A stretch of 8,418 nt of DNA from positions 1-8,418 of the forward strand of contig WLLZ01000075.1 in the NCBI GenBank assembly GCA_009700485.1, given 5' to 3'. Shown piece by piece: positions 6,294 through 8,418 of this stretch. Source of the DNA: Actinomycetota bacterium (GTDB taxonomy: Bacteria > Actinomycetota > Actinomycetes > S36-B12). The notes below the pieces were generated by a model that saw only the letters and a list, made by a program, of their open reading frames with translations, had not been told where the DNA came from and made no database searches. Every line of letters begins with the position of its first letter. Within the stretch, counting starts at the first letter, position 1. Both the position numbers and the translations under genes were made by a program.

Positions 6294-6321
6294 GCCCTGC
6301 TTCCCAAAAGGTTAGCAGGGC
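6294..6321 (-). terminator. Candidate hairpin between two envelope genes
   Basis: GCCCTGC (6294-6300) and GCAGGGC (6315-6321) pair perfectly, and a further T-A pair plus an inner CC/GG can extend the stem. The hairpin lies in the 73-bp gap between the DUF4190-type gene's stop and the secreted-protein start. No T run follows on the minus strand, so it may be an actinobacterial-style terminator, a processing site or an attenuator. Confidence 0.4.
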
Positions 6322-6334
6322 CACGCAGCTAGTT

Positions 6335-6745
6335 TTAGTGACTCAGAAAAACGACGACCACGATGAAGCTGAGAGCAACCCCGGCGATGCCGAGCCACAT
6401 GCCCCAAAGCGCCATGCCCCTATTGCTTGCTTCGCCGCGCTTAACGCGCTTCAGGCCGATGGCCCCGAAGATGATGGCAAGGATGGATCCAAGGCCGAAG
6501 AACGGGATGGTGGAACCACCGAGCAGGCAGACGAGGCCAAGAACTAGGGCGGCGATGCCGAGCCCGTTCTTATTGCCACTTGCTGATGGTGTTCCCATTC
6601 CCGGAGGCATGGATGCTGAGGGTGTCGATGCTGAGGGTGTCGGCGCTGGCGGCATGGACGCTGCGGGTGTCGGCACTGCGGGTGTTGATCCTGGCGGCAT
6701 TGATCCCGGGGGCGGGGTTGCTGGTGTCTGATCGCTCTCGCTCAT
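6335..6745 (-). CDS. Pro-rich DUF4190-type membrane protein, 136 aa
   Basis: The first 57 residues are a low-complexity cytoplasmic-type tail built on a five-residue period (TPAVP, TPAAS, MPPAP, TPSAS, TPSAS, MPPGM). From residue about 60 come two hydrophobic helices: NGLGIAALVLGLVCLLGG with PFFGLGSILAIIFGAIGL (a re-entrant or paired segment), a short basic loop KRVKRGEASNRG, and GMALWGMWLGIAGVALSFIV. This order, with the basic loop followed by a GMA...G start to the last helix, is that of the DUF4190 family common in Actinobacteria. AGGG lies 6 nt before the ATG at 6745. The role is unknown; such proteins often sit near secreted or envelope genes, as here. A short segment is repeated at 8111-8130. 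Confidence 0.85.
   Translation of the reverse strand: MSESDQTPATPPPGSMPPGSTPAVPTPAASMPPAPTPSASTPSASMPPGMGTPSASGNKNGLGIAALVLGLVCLLGGSTIPFFGLGSILAIIFGAIGLKRVKRGEASNRGMALWGMWLGIAGVALSFIVVVVFLSH
6612..6716. repeat. 15-nt coding tandem repeat, seven degenerate units
   Basis: The first two units (6612-6626 and 6627-6641, GATGCTGAGGGTGTC) are identical; five more diverged units follow. They encode the Pro/Ser/Ala five-residue repeats at the N terminus of the DUF4190-type protein. Unit length is a multiple of three, so copy-number change would keep the frame. Confidence 0.75.
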
Positions 6746-6860
6746 GTCTGCCCTAACTTTGGTTGTCGAAGTGCCCTAATCAAGGCGCAACTATGCCACG
6801 AAGTGACTGGCAAATACTTAAACCCGCGGCGCGATTGCCTAACTAGCGCTGCTACTAAAT

Positions 6861-7949
6861 TCAGCACCCACGCGGGCTGAGCACCACCGGAGTTGGCGTT
6901 ATGCGCAAGGGCACAAGGGTTGCTGCCGACCGCGACCTACTAGACCAGGTGCCGGTAGTCGTCATATAGATCTCTTTATTGCAGACGAACCCGCCCGTGT
7001 TGCCATTAGGCCACTGCGCCCAACTCGGGCTCCAGCCCGCATCACATGATGCACCAGCATTTCGGCCAGCTGATTGGTACCAAGACGGGGCCGTAGGGCT
7101 AACGCTCGAGCTATAAGTAATTACGATTCGTCCGCTGCCACCTGCTGTGGTAGCTGCACCGCCATTGCTACCGGAGGTGAAGCTGCTGCCGGTCGGCCCG
7201 GTGCTGCCACCGCCACCACCTCCGCCGTCACTATCAGAACCGCCACCGCCGTACCTGCCAGCTCCACCGCCGCCGTAACCGCCACCACCACCGCCGCCGG
7301 TGCCGCTACCGCCGGTACCAGATGAACTCGTATCTCCTAAACCGCCAGCGCCGCCGCATGCTGTAGCGCCGTCTTGGGCGCCCGAGCCACCAGCACCTGC
7401 AAGCCCGATTCCGCCACCACCTGCTCCACCGGTGCCGCCACCGCCACCGATGCCGCCTACCCCGATGACACCACCACCGCCACCATCACTACCGCAGGTG
7501 CCACCAACGCCACCGGCTCTGCCACCACCGCCACCGCCACCGCCACCGGCGATGACGCGCAAGGTGAGCGGCAAGTCAACGGTGGTTGAGCCACCACCGC
7601 CGCCACCACCGGCGCTGCCACCACCACCGCCACCGATGAAGAGCCGAATTGATTGCCCCGGGGTCACCGCAAATGTCGAAACCACTTGGCACCCAGCCCC
7701 GCCAGCTCTACTGCCACCGCCACCACCGCCACCACCTAGCGCCGTGACCGTGAGTTCGGTGACGCCGCCGGGCACCGTCCACGAGGTTAGGCCCGGGGTC
7801 GTGAAAGTTTCCTGACTACTCGCCTGGGCCGGGGGCGCTGCAAAGAACGGTATGAGAAGCAGCGTTGCTGCGGCGAGGGCAATGGGGCGGGTGATCACAT
7901 TGGCACGATAATGCCTAAGCACCAGCTCGGGGACGATGAACCGCCACAT
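6861..7949 (-). CDS. Glycine-rich exported protein with Trp/Cys C-terminal domain
   Basis: This 362-residue product has a long signal peptide: basic start, core PIALAAATLLLIPFFAA, cleavage near AQA-S (residue 43/44). Residues 48-70 (TFTTPGLTSWTVPGGV, TELTVTALG) and 272-279 (GSGRIVIT) bracket a block of poly-Gly segments with short spacers, the layout of the bacterial glycine-rich (Gly_rich_2-like) family. Residues about 288-335 form a separate domain rich in Trp with two cysteines (C302, C323): WYQSAGRNAG, GWSPSWAQWPN, GGFVCNKEIY. The end is Ser/Arg-rich (SSRSRSAA), then RITPTPVVLSPRGC. ATG 7949 lacks a good SD; GTGs at 7922 and 7898 are alternatives. I expect a cell-surface adhesin or matrix-like role. 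A paralogue flanks it at 8219. Confidence 0.82.
   Translation of the reverse strand: MWRFIVPELVLRHYRANVITRPIALAAATLLLIPFFAAPPAQASSQETFTTPGLTSWTVPGGVTELTVTALGGGGGGGGSRAGGAGCQVVSTFAVTPGQSIRLFIGGGGGGSAGGGGGGGSTTVDLPLTLRVIAGGGGGGGGGRAGGVGGTCGSDGGGGGVIGVGGIGGGGGTGGAGGGGIGLAGAGGSGAQDGATACGGAGGLGDTSSSGTGGSGTGGGGGGGYGGGGAGRYGGGGSDSDGGGGGGGSTGPTGSSFTSGSNGGAATTAGGSGRIVITYSSSVSPTAPSWYQSAGRNAGASCDAGWSPSWAQWPNGNTGGFVCNKEIYMTTTGTWSSRSRSAATLVPLRITPTPVVLSPRGC
6870..7063 (-). repeat. Direct repeat copy 1 (partner 8225-8418)
   Basis: This 194-bp segment and 8225-8418 are direct repeats, offset by 1355 bp, about 87% identical without gaps. Both encode the Trp/Cys C-terminal domain and tail. The similarity carries on weakly into the 3' flank (CGCTGCT in both) and runs off the window edge, so the true length of the repeat is unknown. 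Confidence 0.85.
7190..7745. repeat. Low-complexity glycine-codon repeats
   Basis: The plus strand is dominated by CCACCGCCA-like runs, which are the complement of GGT/GGC glycine codons in the glycine-rich gene. Several blocks are nearly pure (7270-7300, 7520-7550, 7590-7635, 7710-7737). The opposite strand in another frame reads as poly-Pro and has no support as a gene. Confidence 0.8.
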
Positions 7950-7982
7950 TGAGGCACCGAAGTCTTGGACCTAGCTCGCATA

Positions 7983-7998
7983 CACCTATATATAGGTG
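7983..7998. promoter_or_regulatory. 16-bp perfect palindrome in glycine-rich gene promoter
   Basis: CACCTATATATAGGTG is a perfect 16-bp palindrome 33 bp upstream of the ATG at 7949. Its TATATA core could be the -10 of the glycine-rich gene; on the minus strand a TTGGCT about 13-17 bp further upstream could be the -35. A repressor bound to the palindrome would cover the -10. No other inverted element of comparable perfection without a loop lies in this part of the window. Confidence 0.4.
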
Positions 7999-8064
7999 AT
8001 CGACGTTAGCCAAGCCGCGCTCCCGAATCCTGATGGCGCTGCTACTTATCGCAGGCGGCTGACC

Positions 8065-8157
8065 TTATTTACCGGCCGCTACGAAGATGCCGATTACCAC
8101 GGCCACGACAAAGATGATGGCAAGGATGGACCCGATTGCGGCGAACGAAGGTGACAC
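8065..8157 (-). CDS. Small hydrophobic peptide or membrane-protein relic, 30 aa
   Basis: From GTG 8157 to TAA 8065 the frame encodes one transmembrane-like helix (AAIGSILAIIFVVAVVIGIF) ending in VAAGK. An in-frame TAA lies 18 nt before the GTG and there is no Shine-Dalgarno. Positions 8111-8130 match 6468-6487 of the DUF4190-type gene exactly over 20 bp and in the same frame (GSILAIIF). It could be a genuine small membrane protein, or the decayed remainder of a second DUF4190-like gene following the second glycine-rich gene. Confidence 0.4.
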   Translation of the reverse strand: MSPSFAAIGSILAIIFVVAVVIGIFVAAGK

Positions 8158-8218
8158 AAACGTAAGTTCAAGTTACAGAAAGCCAGTTGGGATAAATGAC
8201 AAACGCTGCTGACTTTTG

Positions 8219-8418
8219 CTAGCAACGCGGGCTGATCACCACCGGCTTTGGCGTTATGCGCCATGGCATAAAGGTGGTTGCGGCATGCGATCTGCTCGAC
8301 CACGTGCCGCTAGTCGTCATATATATCTCTCTATTGCAGACGAAGCCACCCGTGTTGCTATTGGGCCACTGGGCCCAACTCGGGCTCCAGCCCACATCAC
8401 ATGATGCACCAGCATTTC
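8219..8418 (-). CDS. Partial paralogue of the glycine-rich protein (3' end only)
   Basis: The gene enters from the right edge, so only its last 65 codons are visible, ending at TAG 8219-8221. The product reads NAGASCDVGWSPSWAQWP, NTGGFVCNREIYMTTSGTW, then SSRSHAATTFMPWRITPKPV and VISPRC. It matches the C-terminal domain of the glycine-rich protein at 6861-7949, with both cysteines conserved. The 194 bases 8225-8418 align without gaps to 6870-7063 with 26 mismatches by eye. The frame is intact here, so the gene may be functional. Whether its upstream part is also glycine-rich cannot be seen. Confidence 0.82.
   Translation of the reverse strand, partial: NAGASCDVGWSPSWAQWPNSNTGGFVCNREIYMTTSGTWSSRSHAATTFMPWRITPKPVVISPRC

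Noticed and set aside
6338..6731. Plus-strand ORFs opposite the DUF4190-type gene
   Set aside because: They are antisense shadows of a gene with clear membrane helices and a good ribosome binding site.
7300..7815. Plus-strand ORF of 171 codons, almost pure proline
   Set aside because: It is the complement of the glycine codons of the exported glycine-rich gene; it lacks a ribosome binding site and has no plausible function.
8013..8060. AGCCGC/GCGGCT inverted repeat as a terminator for the small hydrophobic ORF
   Set aside because: The arms are only 6 bp with a 36-nt loop and no T run follows.
8094..8303. Minus-strand 69-codon ORF overlapping the partial paralogue
   Set aside because: It runs in a different frame from the conserved C-terminal tail and is a shadow.

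Overview
This 8.4 kb window looks like accessory chromosome from an actinobacterium of moderate GC content, quite possibly an aquatic one. The evidence is an Excalibur calcium-binding lipobox-free secreted protein, a proline-rich DUF4190-type membrane protein, a DnaQ-type exonuclease fused to TerB-like and BRCT domains, a glycine-rich surface protein with a Trp/Cys C-terminal domain, and GTG/TTG or SD-less starts. The taxonomic call is inference; no rRNA or tRNA gene is present.

Layout: positions 1-690 hold no long gene, only a 46-codon plus-strand ORF and what looks like a frameshifted small gene. A secreted Excalibur protein lies at 686-1363 (minus). The stretch 1364-2058 holds only a small orphan reading frame that looks like a gene remnant. 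A multidomain exonuclease (2059-3549, plus) converges, with a gap of only 29 bp, on an HNH endonuclease with an EVE/PUA-like N-terminal half (3579-4505, minus). Upstream of the latter is a two-gene minus-strand unit (5460 to 4681): a 57-residue Gln/Glu-tailed protein whose stop codon abuts the start codon of an HD-domain hydrolase of the RelA/SpoT hydrolase type.

From 5640 to the end all the genes are on the minus strand and encode envelope or secreted products. They are a six-cysteine secreted protein, a DUF4190-type membrane protein and a glycine-rich exported protein. The end of a second, paralogous protein runs off the right edge. The C-terminal region of the glycine-rich gene is present twice at about 87% nucleotide identity. 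A third, roughly 50 bp decayed copy lies just downstream of the secreted-protein gene. A short hydrophobic ORF between the two large copies shares an exact 20-bp match, in frame, with the DUF4190-type gene. Together these suggest a two-gene block (glycine-rich protein plus small membrane protein) that was tandemly duplicated and has partly decayed.

Functionally, the left-centre genes are nucleic-acid and alarmone enzymes that could belong to a defence or stress island, but no complete known defence system is visible. The right third is a diversifying cell-surface locus. The most distinctive signals are the paralogue/relic array, the coupled small-protein/HD pair, and a perfect 16-bp palindrome in the promoter region of the glycine-rich gene.
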